DNA of 64,000 nt from Psychrobacter submarinus (GCF_904846685.1 NZ_CAJHBQ010000001.1:1116001-1180000), one strand, 5' to 3'. Positions 1 through 8,914 are shown, counted from the first letter of the stretch. The notes: a model not told the origin generated them from the sequence alone. Translations and numbers: made by a program.

Positions 1-858
1 TATAGTCGCCAAAACCAAAGCAGCTCTTATTTAAAATGCCATCACTGTGACTGGCAGGCTTACATTCCAAATAGCTGTCCGGACTGCGCCAGTCAAAACT
101 TAGATACCAAAGGGATGGGGACGACAAGACTTAGCGAAAACTTACATGCGCTGTTTGCTAATCCGCAAACCAGTAAAATACAATACCCGATTATTCAGAT
201 TGACCGTGACACCACGAGGCGTAAAGACAGCTGGGAGAATATCTATCAGCGTATTAACGAAGGTAAGCCGGCGATTCTAGTCGGCACGCAAATGGTCGCT
301 AAAGGTCATCACTTTCCTAATGTCACGCTCGTCTGCTTGCCTAATGCTGATAGAGGCTTTTTATCTGCAGACTTTCGCTCGCCTGAGCATACCGCGCAGC
401 TGATGATTCAAGTCGCGGGCCGTGCTGGACGCGGTGACAAGGCTGGTCGCGTACTGATTCAAACGCTACAACCGGATAACCCACTACTGCTTAAGCTGGT
501 CAAAGACGGCTATCACTCCTTTGCGCAGTCGTTGCTACAAGAGCGCAAAATGATGGGCCTACCTCCCTATAGTTATGCTGCGCTTATTCGCTGTGAAGGC
601 AAGACTTTGGCGGTGACCACGCAAGCGCTCAAAGATGCCGTAGCTCATCTACCCACAGGCCATAAGCTGGCCGTTCTCGGCCCTATCGATGCGCCAATGA
701 GTAAAAAGAACAGCCGTTATCACTCACAGCTGCTGCTATTAGCCAAAGAGCGCGCGCAGCTGCATCATATTCTCAAGCTCTGGTGGCAGCCGGTACTGGC
801 TTTACCGAGCACAAAGTATCTTAAACTCACCTTAGATATCGATCCTGTCGGTTGGTGA
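1..858 (+). CDS. priA: Primosomal protein N' (PriA), C-terminal part
   Basis: Replication restart helicase that recognises stalled forks and helps reload DnaB. The frame is open from base 1, so the 5' part of the gene lies outside the window. The visible protein begins in the zinc-binding region (CHHC near residue 13, then CPDC near residue 27), followed by GMGTTRLSE, helicase motif V (GTQMVAKGHHFPNVTLV) and motif VI (QVAGRAGRGDKAG). The end (LKLTLDIDPVGW) is of the usual PriA type. An ATG at 115 lies inside the zinc region and is not the true start. No terminator hairpin is obvious before the next gene. Confidence 0.97.
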   Translation, partial: YSRQNQSSSYLKCHHCDWQAYIPNSCPDCASQNLDTKGMGTTRLSENLHALFANPQTSKIQYPIIQIDRDTTRRKDSWENIYQRINEGKPAILVGTQMVAKGHHFPNVTLVCLPNADRGFLSADFRSPEHTAQLMIQVAGRAGRGDKAGRVLIQTLQPDNPLLLKLVKDGYHSFAQSLLQERKMMGLPPYSYAALIRCEGKTLAVTTQALKDAVAHLPTGHKLAVLGPIDAPMSKKNSRYHSQLLLLAKERAQLHHILKLWWQPVLALPSTKYLKLTLDIDPVGW

Positions 859-1016
859 TTTTTATACATTTATTATTATCTGTCCGCTCTATACCTTTTT
901 ATTCTATATATTGTATGACGTTTAGCCGTTACGGCAGCGTTACAGCTTCTCATCGACAGTTATGCTAGATTTTAGCCATCGTTCTCTTATAAACTACTTT
1001 GAGTTTGAGGATTATA

Positions 1017-2180
1017 ATGACTGGCGAAAATAATAATCATCCGCATGAGCAAGATCATCATGACCATAGTCAACATAGCTCTCACACCTATAATGAAGGG
1101 CATACGTATAATGAAGAGCAGTCCTCACCTTTAAACCCTAGCCCTGCCGCCTCTACAAATAGTGCAACCAATAGTAATAGTGATACTAAAGGCTATCAGC
1201 GCACTTTATTGATTAGCTTCCTTATTATTACCGGTTATATGGTTATCGAAGCTGTTGGCGGCTTACTCACGGGAAGCTTAGCCTTATTATCTGATGCCGG
1301 ACACATGCTCAGCGACGCAGTAGCGTTAGGCGCGACCTTGATAGCCTTTAAAATCGGTGAAAAAGCGGCGACTCGTCAAAAAACCTTTGGCTATAAGCGC
1401 TTTGAGATTTTAGTCGCCGGCGTTAATGGCGCAACTTTAGTCATTATTGCCCTTATGATTTTTTGGGAGGCGATCAAACGCTTTAATTCGCCGCCAGATA
1501 TTGCTACTCAAGGTATGCTGATCATCGCTACTATCGGCATGCTTATTAATATCCTAGTGGCTTGGCTGATGCACCGAGGTAGCCATAGTGGCGATAGCGG
1601 ACACAGTCATGGAGAAAAACAAAACTCCTCTGACGCTAAAGAGCCTGTCAACCTCAATATGCAAAGCGCCTATCTACATGTCTTAAGTGACTTGATGGGC
1701 TCAGTGGCCGCCATTATCGCCGCGCTATTAATGATAGGCTTTGGCTGGTTGTGGGCGGATGCGCTCGCTTCTGTCATCGTCGCTGTGCTGATTTTGGTCA
1801 GCGGTTATCGGGTAGTACGCGATTCGGTTCATATCTTGATGGAAGGCACGCCAAAAGATATCTCATTAGACGCAGTCAAAGAGCGCCTGCTCGATCACAA
1901 GCAAGTCGAAAAGATTCATGACCTCCATATTTGGAGTATTACTAGTGGCCTAAACGCTTTATCTTGTCACGTGGTGGTCGATGGCGAGATGAGTATTACG
2001 GAGGCTAGTGTGCTGATTAGCGAGCTTGAACAGCGCTTGCAAGACTTAGGCATTAGTCATGCCACTATTCAGGTGGAGAGCCTATCGCATCCGCAGACGA
2101 TGGCTCACAGTGATACGCTTGTTTGTGATATCTCCGAGCGAGCCGTCAGTGATAGCGGCCATATCGGCCACAATCATTAA
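1017..2180 (+). CDS. Cation diffusion facilitator (CDF) family metal exporter
   Basis: Inner-membrane antiporter predicted to export Zn2+, Co2+ or Cd2+ in exchange for protons. The ATG at 1017 is chosen over a TTG at 999 because TTGAGG sits 6 bases upstream. The N-terminus is rich in histidine (residues about 8-30), typical of metal-sensing tails. Six membrane segments follow, with the metal-site signatures SDAGHMLSD (about residue 90) and HVLSD (about 220), a His-rich loop between TM4 and TM5 (HRGSHSGDSGHSHGE), and a cytoplasmic C-terminal domain (HDLHIWSITSG). Another His-rich patch closes the protein (HIGHNH). This matches the CzcD/ZitB subgroup; the exact metal cannot be read from sequence. 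Confidence 0.92.
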   Translation: MTGENNNHPHEQDHHDHSQHSSHTYNEGHTYNEEQSSPLNPSPAASTNSATNSNSDTKGYQRTLLISFLIITGYMVIEAVGGLLTGSLALLSDAGHMLSDAVALGATLIAFKIGEKAATRQKTFGYKRFEILVAGVNGATLVIIALMIFWEAIKRFNSPPDIATQGMLIIATIGMLINILVAWLMHRGSHSGDSGHSHGEKQNSSDAKEPVNLNMQSAYLHVLSDLMGSVAAIIAALLMIGFGWLWADALASVIVAVLILVSGYRVVRDSVHILMEGTPKDISLDAVKERLLDHKQVEKIHDLHIWSITSGLNALSCHVVVDGEMSITEASVLISELEQRLQDLGISHATIQVESLSHPQTMAHSDTLVCDISERAVSDSGHIGHNH

Positions 2181-2302
2181 CTAAAGATTTTAGTTTAAGG
2201 GTCCAATTATTTTTATGGATTTGGAAAATAGCGGTAAATCATGCTTAACCACCAAATGATAATGGCTAACTAAATAAATAGCCAAATAAATAAGCCAGAT
2301 AC

Positions 2303-2609
2303 TAGGGCGTGTTGAACATTCACAAATGCGCACTGCTGATCGCTACTAGTTAATCAAAGCTGTGTTCTAGTCGTCGTTAAAATTGCAGATAATGCTTATT
2401 GCATTGGCTAGCTGATTTTATTTAAATAGTCGCAACGACTAGGGCGATTTTAGCATCAGCCCTCACGACAACAACAGGGACAGGACTATTTTTTGCCGCT
2501 TTATTGATAAAAATAGACGCTTAGAACGACTAAACTTACTATTTTTATCTGCAAATCGCCTAAAAAATAGTCTCTGTCAGTGCCATGGTCGAATGTTCAA
2601 CACGCCCTA
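2303..2609 (+). mobile_element. Family A MITE-like element, copy A1
   Basis: A 307-bp non-coding element bounded by TA on both sides and by terminal inverted repeats GGGCGTGTTGAACATTC. The right half (2479-2578) is a long imperfect palindrome: GACAGGACTATTTTTT pairs with AAAAAATAGTCTCTGTC, and GATAAAAATAG pairs with CTATTTTTATC inside it. It has no ORF of its own. Near-identical copies lie at 7853, 8915 and 13684. The TA boundary suggests mobilisation in trans by a transposase using TA targets (IS630/Tc1-mariner or an IS5 subgroup); that is inference. Confidence 0.88.
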
Positions 2610-2658
2610 ATAAGAGCCCCCTTATCCAAATATCTAAGCTTCCATTCATAACTTGTGG

Positions 2659-2751
2659 CTAATAAGCGGGCCCCATATTCGACGCCATAATGAGCCAAAA
2701 CCCAAACGCGAATGCCAGTATAGATATGAGTATGATACGGATGATATTCAT
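2659..2751 (-). CDS. Possible 30-aa single-pass membrane peptide
   Basis: A very short ORF in the long gap between the CDF gene and the next plus-strand gene. It starts at ATG 2751 and encodes MNIIRIILISILAFAFGF and on to a TAG stop; almost the whole peptide is one hydrophobic helix. The sequence upstream of the ATG (TTGGTAAAATCATC) has only a weak ribosome-binding site. No known small-protein family was recognised. It could be a real small membrane protein or chance; conservation in related genomes would decide. Confidence 0.25.
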   Translation of the reverse strand: MNIIRIILISILAFAFGFWLIMASNMGPAY

Positions 2752-2763
2752 GATGATTTTACC

Positions 2764-2799
2764 AACGCTTGCTAAACCAGAAACGCTTGCTAAACCAGA
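2764..2799. repeat. 18-bp tandem duplication
   Basis: Two perfect head-to-tail copies of AACGCTTGCTAAACCAGA, just upstream of the small minus-strand ORF. No function is evident. Confidence 0.8.
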
Positions 2800-2865
2800 G
2801 TAGCGTTATCGATGTTTGAATAGAGCCTCTTTTTAGGCATAGCGCTTCACAAACGTTATCTTGCA

Positions 2866-2902
2866 ATATAGTCAGTTCAGAGTAAAAGTGAAATGACTAT
2901 AT
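2866..2902. repeat. 37-bp palindromic element with TATAGTC ends
   Basis: Perfect 9-bp arms ATATAGTCA and TGACTATAT enclose 19 bases. The left arm and following bases resemble the left end of the family B repeat at 57806, and the TATAGTC/GACTATA ends match family C at 44949. It may be a minimal non-autonomous element or two fused ends. The rest of 2610-3059, apart from the small ORF and the 18-bp duplication, shows nothing recognisable. Confidence 0.5.
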
Positions 2903-3059
2903 GATTCATTATAAAGGTTTTAATGTAGATAAATGAAACCTGTAGCCGCTTATGCGGTTATAATGACGATAATTTTATCTATAATGAGCCGCTTTTTGCT
3001 ATTATTTAGTAGAGATCGCAGCTTTATCAACGATTAATTTTTAATAATGAGCTATTGCC

Positions 3060-3764
3060 ATGTCTAGACGCTCAGCACCTTTTGTTGCTCCCGACTACAT
3101 CGATGATCCTGCTTCAAAGGACGGTAAGAAGCACGCCAAAGTGCTGCTATCAACGCTACAAGAAGATATCGCCAGCTTCCGTGATGAGCAGTTTCCGCCT
3201 GATATTCTACGGCAAATTCGCGATATGCCTATCTTTGAGGGTAATCTTAGCGAGGTGCACGCTTATCAGCAGCGCTGGCAGAGCTTATTGGACCGTGCTA
3301 AGGAGTTTTATCCTGCCGCAGATATGCCCCCTGATCATCTGCCACTACCTGCTAGCCTAGAGATACCGCAGTTTATCTTTAATGTGCAGCGCTTACATCT
3401 GACCAAAACCCGCGCCAAAGAATCTAAAAGCTTTGGCTCAGTCAACGCCTTGATGAATAAATGCGGTGAGTATACTGCGCAAGAGATTGAGCGTATGACT
3501 GCCGTATTTGAGGCAGATGATGAAGCTAGGTTGGTTGCGCATCGAGAGTTTATTGATTTGCGCGCTTATGTGTTCTGCCGCGATAATAAAGGTGAGATGC
3601 TAGAGCCGGAGCGCGTTCGTTTTTATCGTACCGGTCTGATTGTGCATGCGTTGCCTGATTTTAAGATTGTGGATAGTCGGCAGACCCCGCGCAAACGCCG
3701 CAATGATGCTTATAGCAATCCTATTGCCGATAATGACGTCTGGAAAATTTATCGCAAAAAATAA
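3060..3764 (+). CDS. Conserved hypothetical protein, 234 aa
   Basis: I do not recognise this protein. The start is ATG 3060, preceded by GAG at about 10 bases. The product is soluble, with no signal peptide or membrane segment. It is charged, with an acidic, helix-prone middle (TAQEIERMTAVFEADDEARLVAH) and a basic C-terminal stretch (TPRKRRNDAY) ending in YRKK. Codon use looks like that of its neighbours and the frame is intact, so it is probably a genuine gene. It lies 61 bases upstream of the Kef-type antiporter on the same strand, so co-transcription is possible, but that does not assign a function. Confidence 0.75.
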   Translation: MSRRSAPFVAPDYIDDPASKDGKKHAKVLLSTLQEDIASFRDEQFPPDILRQIRDMPIFEGNLSEVHAYQQRWQSLLDRAKEFYPAADMPPDHLPLPASLEIPQFIFNVQRLHLTKTRAKESKSFGSVNALMNKCGEYTAQEIERMTAVFEADDEARLVAHREFIDLRAYVFCRDNKGEMLEPERVRFYRTGLIVHALPDFKIVDSRQTPRKRRNDAYSNPIADNDVWKIYRKK

Positions 3765-3825
3765 GTCGCCTTTTTGTTATTTTGCTTAACCTTATACGCT
3801 TGAGACTGAATGATAAGGATTTACT

Positions 3826-5712
3826 ATGTTCGCAGCCGCCGCCGGCTCTCCAAACTTAATGCTACAAGCGACTATCTTTTTGGGGGCAGCGCTACTGTTT
3901 GTGCCGCTTGGTAAGCGCTTCGGTATTGCAACCGTTTTGGGCTACCTGATTACTGGTTTGATATTAGGCCCAAGCGCGCTAGACGTCGCAGGCGACGCTG
4001 AGAGTTTGTTGCATTTTTCTGAATTTGGCGTGGTGATGCTACTGTTCATCATCGGTCTAGAACTACAGCCTTCGCGTCTGTGGGCGCTACGCCGCTCTAT
4101 TTTTGTGTTAGGCGGTTTGCAAGTCGGCATGACTGGTATCGTGTTAATGGCGATTTTATATCAGTTTTTTGCATTACAGCTTGATACAGCTTTTATCGTT
4201 GGCTTTGGTTTAGCGCTTTCCTCTACCGCATTTGTGCTGCAAATATTGACCGAAAAGCAGCAGCTCTCAAGCACGCATGGCCGCGAAGCCTTTACTATCT
4301 TACTGTTTCAAGATATCGCCGTTATTCCACTGCTCGCTGTCATCCCCTTTTTATCAGGGGTACGCGAACAAAGCTATGACTTAATTTATTTTGCTAAAGT
4401 ATTTATGGTTTTTGCTGGTTTGATTTTATCGAGTCGTTATATTGTCAGACCTTTCTTTAAGTTCGTGGCTTCTAGCGGCGCAGCCGAGCTGTTAACGGCG
4501 GTAGCGTTATTTATCGTAATGGGCGTCTCTATTTTAATGGAGCAGATCGGTCTTTCCATGGCTTTAGGTGCATTTTTGACCGGTGTATTGCTAGCAGATT
4601 CGGAGTACCGTCACGAGTTAGAGGCGAGTATTGAGCCGTTTAAAGGACTGCTGTTAGGTCTGTTCTTTATGTCGGTAGGCATGCTGACAGATGTCAAGCT
4701 TATCCTGGCTAAGCCGGTGTTTATTGTCGGCTGTGCTTTGGCATTAATGGTCATCAAATTCGGCGTGGTAACGGCTATCGCCAAAGTATCAGGTAACCGC
4801 TTACCGACGAGCATCCGGCTTGGGGTGACGTTAGCGCAAGGCGGCGAGTTTGCCTTTGTACTCTTTAGCGTAGCAAGTGCGCAGAATGTCTTAAGGCCGG
4901 AGCTGGCCAATATGCTAAATCTGGTAGTGACTATCTCCATGGCGCTTACGCCATTCGCGTTTTTATTACTCGAAAAAGCAGGCGAACCTTTATTTGCAAA
5001 AAGTAAGCCCAAGCGCGACTACGACACTATTCCTGATCACGAGCATCAAGTCATTATTTCCGGTTTTGGCCGTGTCGGTCAGATTATTGGCCGGGTACTG
5101 CGCATGCACAATATCGAATTTACCGCCATTGAGCGCTCAGCGAACCGCGTGGATTTTGTACGTAAATTTGGTAATAAAGTCTATTATGGCGATCCCAAAA
5201 ACCCAGAGATTCTGCGCGCCGCTGGTATCAATAAAGCGAGGTTATTTATTTTGGCCATCGATGATCTAGAGCGCTCTATTACCACTGCTGAGTATTTACG
5301 TAAGAATTATCCAGATTTGATTGTTTTAGCACGAGCGCGGGATAGGCAGCATTACTACCGTCTGCGTGAGGTTGGGGTTCGTCATATATGGCGCGAGACT
5401 TATTTATCCTCCTTAGATATGTCGCGTGAGTCCTTGCAGTTATTGGGCATCTCCCCTGAAAAAGCGCGCGAAACGGTGCAGACTTTCCGCGATTACGACG
5501 ATGATTTGATCGAACGCCAGCAGGCCATCTATGATGATGAAGCAAGCCTTATCGAATCGGCGCAGTCGGCGATGGCTGAGCTTGAGAGTCTCTTCGATGA
5601 AGATATAGATAAAGCGCGCAAAATGGACTTAAGCGAGTTTTATGAAGAGCTTAAAAACCAAGCCACGCCAGTTGATAAGGATCAAGACCCTCTACCCCAT
5701 TCAAAAAACTAA
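3826..5712 (+). CDS. Kef-type K+/H+ antiporter (CPA2 family) with TrkA-N domain
   Basis: Inner-membrane cation:proton antiporter of the KefB/KefC group, which in E. coli exports K+ to acidify the cytoplasm during electrophile stress and is gated by glutathione adducts. The first 390 residues form about 12-13 membrane segments with the family signatures GYLITGLILGPSAL, GLELQPSRLW and LLFQDIAVIPLL. From about residue 405 a cytoplasmic TrkA-N (RCK) domain follows, with nucleotide-binding motif GFGRVG at about 411. An acidic, low-complexity tail ends the protein. Length 628 aa is normal. AAGGA precedes the ATG at 3826. Whether it is KefB or KefC cannot be decided; gshB, supplying glutathione, lies at 30.6 kb. 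Confidence 0.93.
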   Translation: MFAAAAGSPNLMLQATIFLGAALLFVPLGKRFGIATVLGYLITGLILGPSALDVAGDAESLLHFSEFGVVMLLFIIGLELQPSRLWALRRSIFVLGGLQVGMTGIVLMAILYQFFALQLDTAFIVGFGLALSSTAFVLQILTEKQQLSSTHGREAFTILLFQDIAVIPLLAVIPFLSGVREQSYDLIYFAKVFMVFAGLILSSRYIVRPFFKFVASSGAAELLTAVALFIVMGVSILMEQIGLSMALGAFLTGVLLADSEYRHELEASIEPFKGLLLGLFFMSVGMLTDVKLILAKPVFIVGCALALMVIKFGVVTAIAKVSGNRLPTSIRLGVTLAQGGEFAFVLFSVASAQNVLRPELANMLNLVVTISMALTPFAFLLLEKAGEPLFAKSKPKRDYDTIPDHEHQVIISGFGRVGQIIGRVLRMHNIEFTAIERSANRVDFVRKFGNKVYYGDPKNPEILRAAGINKARLFILAIDDLERSITTAEYLRKNYPDLIVLARARDRQHYYRLREVGVRHIWRETYLSSLDMSRESLQLLGISPEKARETVQTFRDYDDDLIERQQAIYDDEASLIESAQSAMAELESLFDEDIDKARKMDLSEFYEELKNQATPVDKDQDPLPHSKN

Positions 5713-5715
5713 TGC

Positions 5716-6645
5716 TTAATCAGCCACGCAATAGGCCGGCGCTTGCTTTTCATTTAATGAGCTCGTGCAGCGCCAATTATCCTGATTTGGTAGATGATAA
5801 AACACCAGTGTCTGACCGTTCAAATAGCGCAGTGGAAACCTGACATTTTGAATAGTACCTGTCACGGTACAGTCGGTTTCTGGCACGCTTGGCGTTTGCG
5901 TATCAATGTGCACTTGTATTTTTGGGTTGCTAGTCGCTATCGGCAGCTGAGTAGGACACTCGCCTGTTTGCTGATAAGCTAGAGCCACCTGATTTTGTGC
6001 GGTTTTGGTGATATCGTAAGCATCGAATAGCACTTCGTTTTCTTTTGGCTTTGCGATAATAGGTAAAAACTGCACCTTGATGACCGTTAAGGCAAACACA
6101 AAAATAGCGAATCCCAGTCCTAAACCAAATAAGCTGACGCCGCCTTCACGCCGTAGTATGGCTTTTTGCGCTGCCTCATCACGCGGATGATCGTCTAAAG
6201 CATCGGCGATCTCACGCCTTGCCATTCGGTAGTAATAAGCGTCTGTCCAGCGCGCCACCATAAATGACCAAAACAACCAAATGATAGCGGCAATCGCGAT
6301 ACGCAGCGGCATCTGATAAGCCAGCGGAATAAATGACATCGCCGCAAATTCAACAAAGACTAAAACGATAGTAATGGTGAGCTGAATAAATGACCAACCG
6401 GCGACACTATAGACGATCGCATCGATGTAACGTTTGCGATAGAGCAGCCAAAAAAAGGTCATAAAAAAGGCGGCCCAATGCCACTTAGGAGACAGATATC
6501 CTTGCTCATCGAACTGCTCAAAGCGCTTGAGGTAATAGTCTTGGCTACGGTGGCTGATGAACCACTGGTCTAGCTGCTTGCGCCGAGCAGCGGTCAGCTC
6601 TTCTCGGTAGAAAGGGGGCGGCGTATCCGTCTCGATAAATAGCAT
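5716..6645 (-). CDS. DUF2628-like membrane protein with pilin-like C-terminal domain
   Basis: The 309-aa protein has two parts. Residues 1-200 form a DUF2628-type membrane domain: SPKWHWAAFFMTFFWLLYRK introduces the first helix, two more follow, and a fourth lies at about 172-192. Residues about 205-308 lie outside the membrane and resemble the globular part of type IV pilins: a helix AYDITKTAQNQVALAYQQTG, a paired cysteine (GECP and TDCTV), then NVRFPLRYLNGQTLVF and a terminal disulfide-loop pattern WRCTSSLNEKQAPAYC. Pilins of Moraxellaceae end with a closely similar W-x-C...P-x-x-C loop. No pilin leader is present. It converges on the antiporter with 3 bases between. Role unknown. Confidence 0.8.
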   Translation of the reverse strand: MLFIETDTPPPFYREELTAARRKQLDQWFISHRSQDYYLKRFEQFDEQGYLSPKWHWAAFFMTFFWLLYRKRYIDAIVYSVAGWSFIQLTITIVLVFVEFAAMSFIPLAYQMPLRIAIAAIIWLFWSFMVARWTDAYYYRMARREIADALDDHPRDEAAQKAILRREGGVSLFGLGLGFAIFVFALTVIKVQFLPIIAKPKENEVLFDAYDITKTAQNQVALAYQQTGECPTQLPIATSNPKIQVHIDTQTPSVPETDCTVTGTIQNVRFPLRYLNGQTLVFYHLPNQDNWRCTSSLNEKQAPAYCVAD

Positions 6646-7003
6646 GGTAGTGGCCCTATTGTTATTTTAAGCATTGGGGCTTTTTTAGAGAGGCTGAAAG
6701 GTCGTATTAAACGTGTTTGTCTAATAAAAATAGAGCACTTAAAAATAGTAAACTTAGGATGCAGCTTAAACTAACTAGCATTAGTATAACTATTATAAGA
6801 TATCGCTAAGCTCAATGCATCCGCTAATCAAATGCTAACCAGCTTTTAGGTTCGCAGTTTAAGACGGCGTTGGAGCTGCCTTTGACTAATCCAAGCCTTT
6901 AAATGCTGTTCGCGCTTTTGCTCGCTATATTTCGCTTAAAAACCCAATGGATTTAACCTATAATACCTGTCTACTTATTACTTTATAAAGTCTTAGCCAT
7001 ATT
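6646..7003. other. Divergent intergenic region
   Basis: A 358-base spacer between the divergent DUF2628-like gene and trmB, and therefore the promoter region of both. It is AT-rich. I see no repeat element, RNA gene or clear operator in it. Confidence 0.6.
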
Positions 7004-7855
7004 ATGAGCTCACAATCTCCCTCCGATCATTCTATTGACACTCCAGTTGCCAGTCCAGTAGATCATTCAGTAGACAATAGCAGCGATAGCCGCTCTGAAG
7101 CCGTTAGTACTGCCTCTACAACTGACGACAAGGAGGCTAATAACGATAAGCATATGCGTATTGTGAATACTTTTATGAAGCGCCGCACGCATATGAATAA
7201 AAACGCGGAGCAAGCGTTAACCGATCCCAAGTTTGCAGAATATCTAGTCAACAACAGTTTTGGCGATGGTAATCTTGACGGCATTGATGATCTACGTGTC
7301 TTATTCAATGATAGTCCAAACGGTAGCAATGCACCGCTCACAGTAGAGATAGGTTTTGGGCTCGGGGACTCTTTGATTGAGATGGCGATAGCCGATCCGA
7401 CTCGCAACTTCATCGGTGTTGAGGTGCATGAGCCTGGTATTGGTAAATGCGCTTATATGGCAGGCACGCAAAACCTGACTAATATCAAAATTATCAACGG
7501 CGACGCCATACAACTGCTCAAGCAGCTCCCTGAAAACCATATCGATCGTATTCAGCTCTACTTCCCAGATCCTTGGCGCAAAAAACGCCATTTTAAGCGC
7601 CGCTTTGTTAGTGCTGAGCGTATGGCGATTGTCACTCGCACTCTAAAACCGGGCGGCTGGTTTCATACCGCAACGGACTGGGAGCATTACGCTTTTTGGA
7701 TGCTAGAAGTACTCGATAACTTTGCAGGACTGAGCAATCAAGCCGGTACAGGCAACTTTACACCTCGTCCTGATTTTCGCCCGATGACTAAGTTTGAGCG
7801 CCGAGGTATCGACCGTGATCATGGCGTATGGGATTTGATTTATACCAAAGACTAG
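7004..7855 (+). CDS. trmB: tRNA (guanine-N7)-methyltransferase TrmB
   Basis: SAM-dependent enzyme forming m7G46 in tRNA. The SAM-binding motif [14 protein letters not shown] lies at about residue 112 and the substrate-binding hallmark [16 protein letters not shown] at about 185; [11 protein letters not shown] and FERRG follow near the end. The protein is 283 aa because of a serine/aspartate-rich N-terminal tail of about 55 residues absent from the E. coli enzyme; the ATG at 7004 is retained because the frame stays coding-like from there. The stop codon is made from the TA target and first G of the family A element that begins at 7853. The gene's probable terminator (8185-8212) now lies beyond that element. 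Confidence 0.95.
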   Translation: MSSQSPSDHSIDTPVASPVDHSVDNSSDSRSEAVSTASTTDDKEANNDKHMRIVNTFMKRRTHMNKNAEQALTDPKFAEYLVNNSFGDGNLDGIDDLRVLFNDSPNGSNAPLTVEIGFGLGDSLIEMAIADPTRNFIGVEVHEPGIGKCAYMAGTQNLTNIKIINGDAIQLLKQLPENHIDRIQLYFPDPWRKKRHFKRRFVSAERMAIVTRTLKPGGWFHTATDWEHYAFWMLEVLDNFAGLSNQAGTGNFTPRPDFRPMTKFERRGIDRDHGVWDLIYTKD

Positions 7856-8131
7856 GGCGTGTTGAACATTCACAAGAAGGCACTGCTGATAGCTAAAATC
7901 GTTCTAGTCTAAGGGAAAATTGCAGGTAATGCAGATGCCTTAGCTAAATTTTTACAACGACTAGGGCGATTTTAGCATCAGCCCTAACTACAACAACAGG
8001 GACAGGACTATTTTTTGCCGCTTTATTGATAAAAATAGACGCTTAGAACGACTAAACTTACCATTTTTATCTGCAAATCGTCTAAAAAATAGTCTCTGTC
8101 AGTGCCACGGTCGAATGTTCAACACGCCCTA
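7853..8131 (+). mobile_element. Family A MITE-like element, copy A2 (forms trmB stop codon)
   Basis: A 279-bp copy with the same terminal inverted repeats and right-hand palindrome as A1, but about 28 bp shorter in the left half. It begins inside the TAG stop of trmB. Removing the element and one TA would restore GACTAGTC, which also reads GAC-TAG, so the insertion left the protein end unchanged. Confidence 0.88.
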
Positions 8132-8184
8132 GTCGCTATCAGACGCCCTATAGTCAATATCTAAAACCTTATTTACGTACCATA

Positions 8185-8212
8185 AGCGACTGCTACCAAC
8201 AGTCGCTTTTTT
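8185..8212 (+). terminator. Rho-independent terminator, probably of trmB
   Basis: AGCGACTG and CAGTCGCT form a perfect 8-bp stem around a 7-base loop, followed by six T. It lies 53 bases beyond element A2 and so about 330 bases from the trmB stop. Confidence 0.88.
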
Positions 8213-8442
8213 GCATCTTGAGCGCTTCTATTTAGGGTTTTGCTGCGAAATACTAAGACGTCTCAAATTTTTACTAACAAATAGACAAATTATCTCCCTT
8301 TTTAAACGTGAAACCTCGTGCTCAAAAGACTCTCAAGCCGATATGTTTAAGGTGTTTATATCAAAAATCGATAGACTCTAATAATTTTCAAATTTGTGCA
8401 ATCATCGATAGAATAAGGGGTTGCAGAGTTCTCCCCAGAAGC

Positions 8443-8451
8443 TGTGGATAA
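8443..8451 (-). promoter_or_regulatory. DnaA box (perfect TTATCCACA on the minus strand)
   Basis: TGTGGATAA on the plus strand is the exact complement of the high-affinity E. coli box. It lies 12 bases, about one helical turn, from the next box. Confidence 0.6.
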
Positions 8452-8454
8452 CCC

Positions 8455-8463
8455 TGTGGATAA
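8455..8463 (-). promoter_or_regulatory. Second perfect DnaA box
   Basis: TGTGGATAA again, in the same orientation and phased one helical turn from the first. A weaker relative, TGTGGACAA, lies at 8661-8669 on the far side of the AT-rich tract. Confidence 0.6.
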
Positions 8464-8914
8464 CTAGGTACTTGACAAGGATATGAGTCGATAGCTTAAC
8501 GCTTTAGGTAAAATTGGTCATTTTTTATACAATTTATTTTTATAATAAAATCAATTACTTACTTTAATTTAAAACAATAAAAAATTATTTATAATTATTT
8601 TAAAAATAAATTTGATTGCCGCAAATGTTTCACAGCGAGCAAAATTTTATTTTATTTTGCTGTGGACAACTATATTTGCTCTTGACAAATCTGTATTTTT
8701 TCAGAGCGCACAAATCATATTATTTACTCTTCATTCAGGCTAGCTGAGCGCTAATAAAAACCTATAAAAACTATAAAGGTTAGGCGACATCTGTTGTCGT
8801 TTAGAGTGAGACAAACTCATTATTTAGCTTGGATTTTGTTATAATTACCTCATCTAATAATCAAACAAAAAGCGCATTCTTATAGGCTTTTAGTTTTTAA
8901 CTCTATCATTTGCT

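Larger units (their letters stand above)
8213..8914. other. AT-rich non-coding region with DnaA-box cluster
   Basis: About 700 bases without a credible gene. It contains two perfect DnaA boxes (8443 and 8455), a third imperfect one (8661) and an extremely AT-rich core: bases 8521-8600 contain five C and no G. TTGACA occurs at 8472 and 8691, and GTTATAAT near 8839 could be a -10 element of a rightward promoter, possibly for recA through element A3. The composition resembles an origin or a DnaA-titration site, but the gene orientation around it does not favour an origin. Confidence 0.5.

Noticed and set aside
8213..8914. Chromosomal origin of replication
   Set aside because: DnaA boxes and AT richness fit, but dnaA-dnaN is not adjacent and gene directions point toward this site from both sides, the opposite of an origin. 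Kept only as a finding to test.
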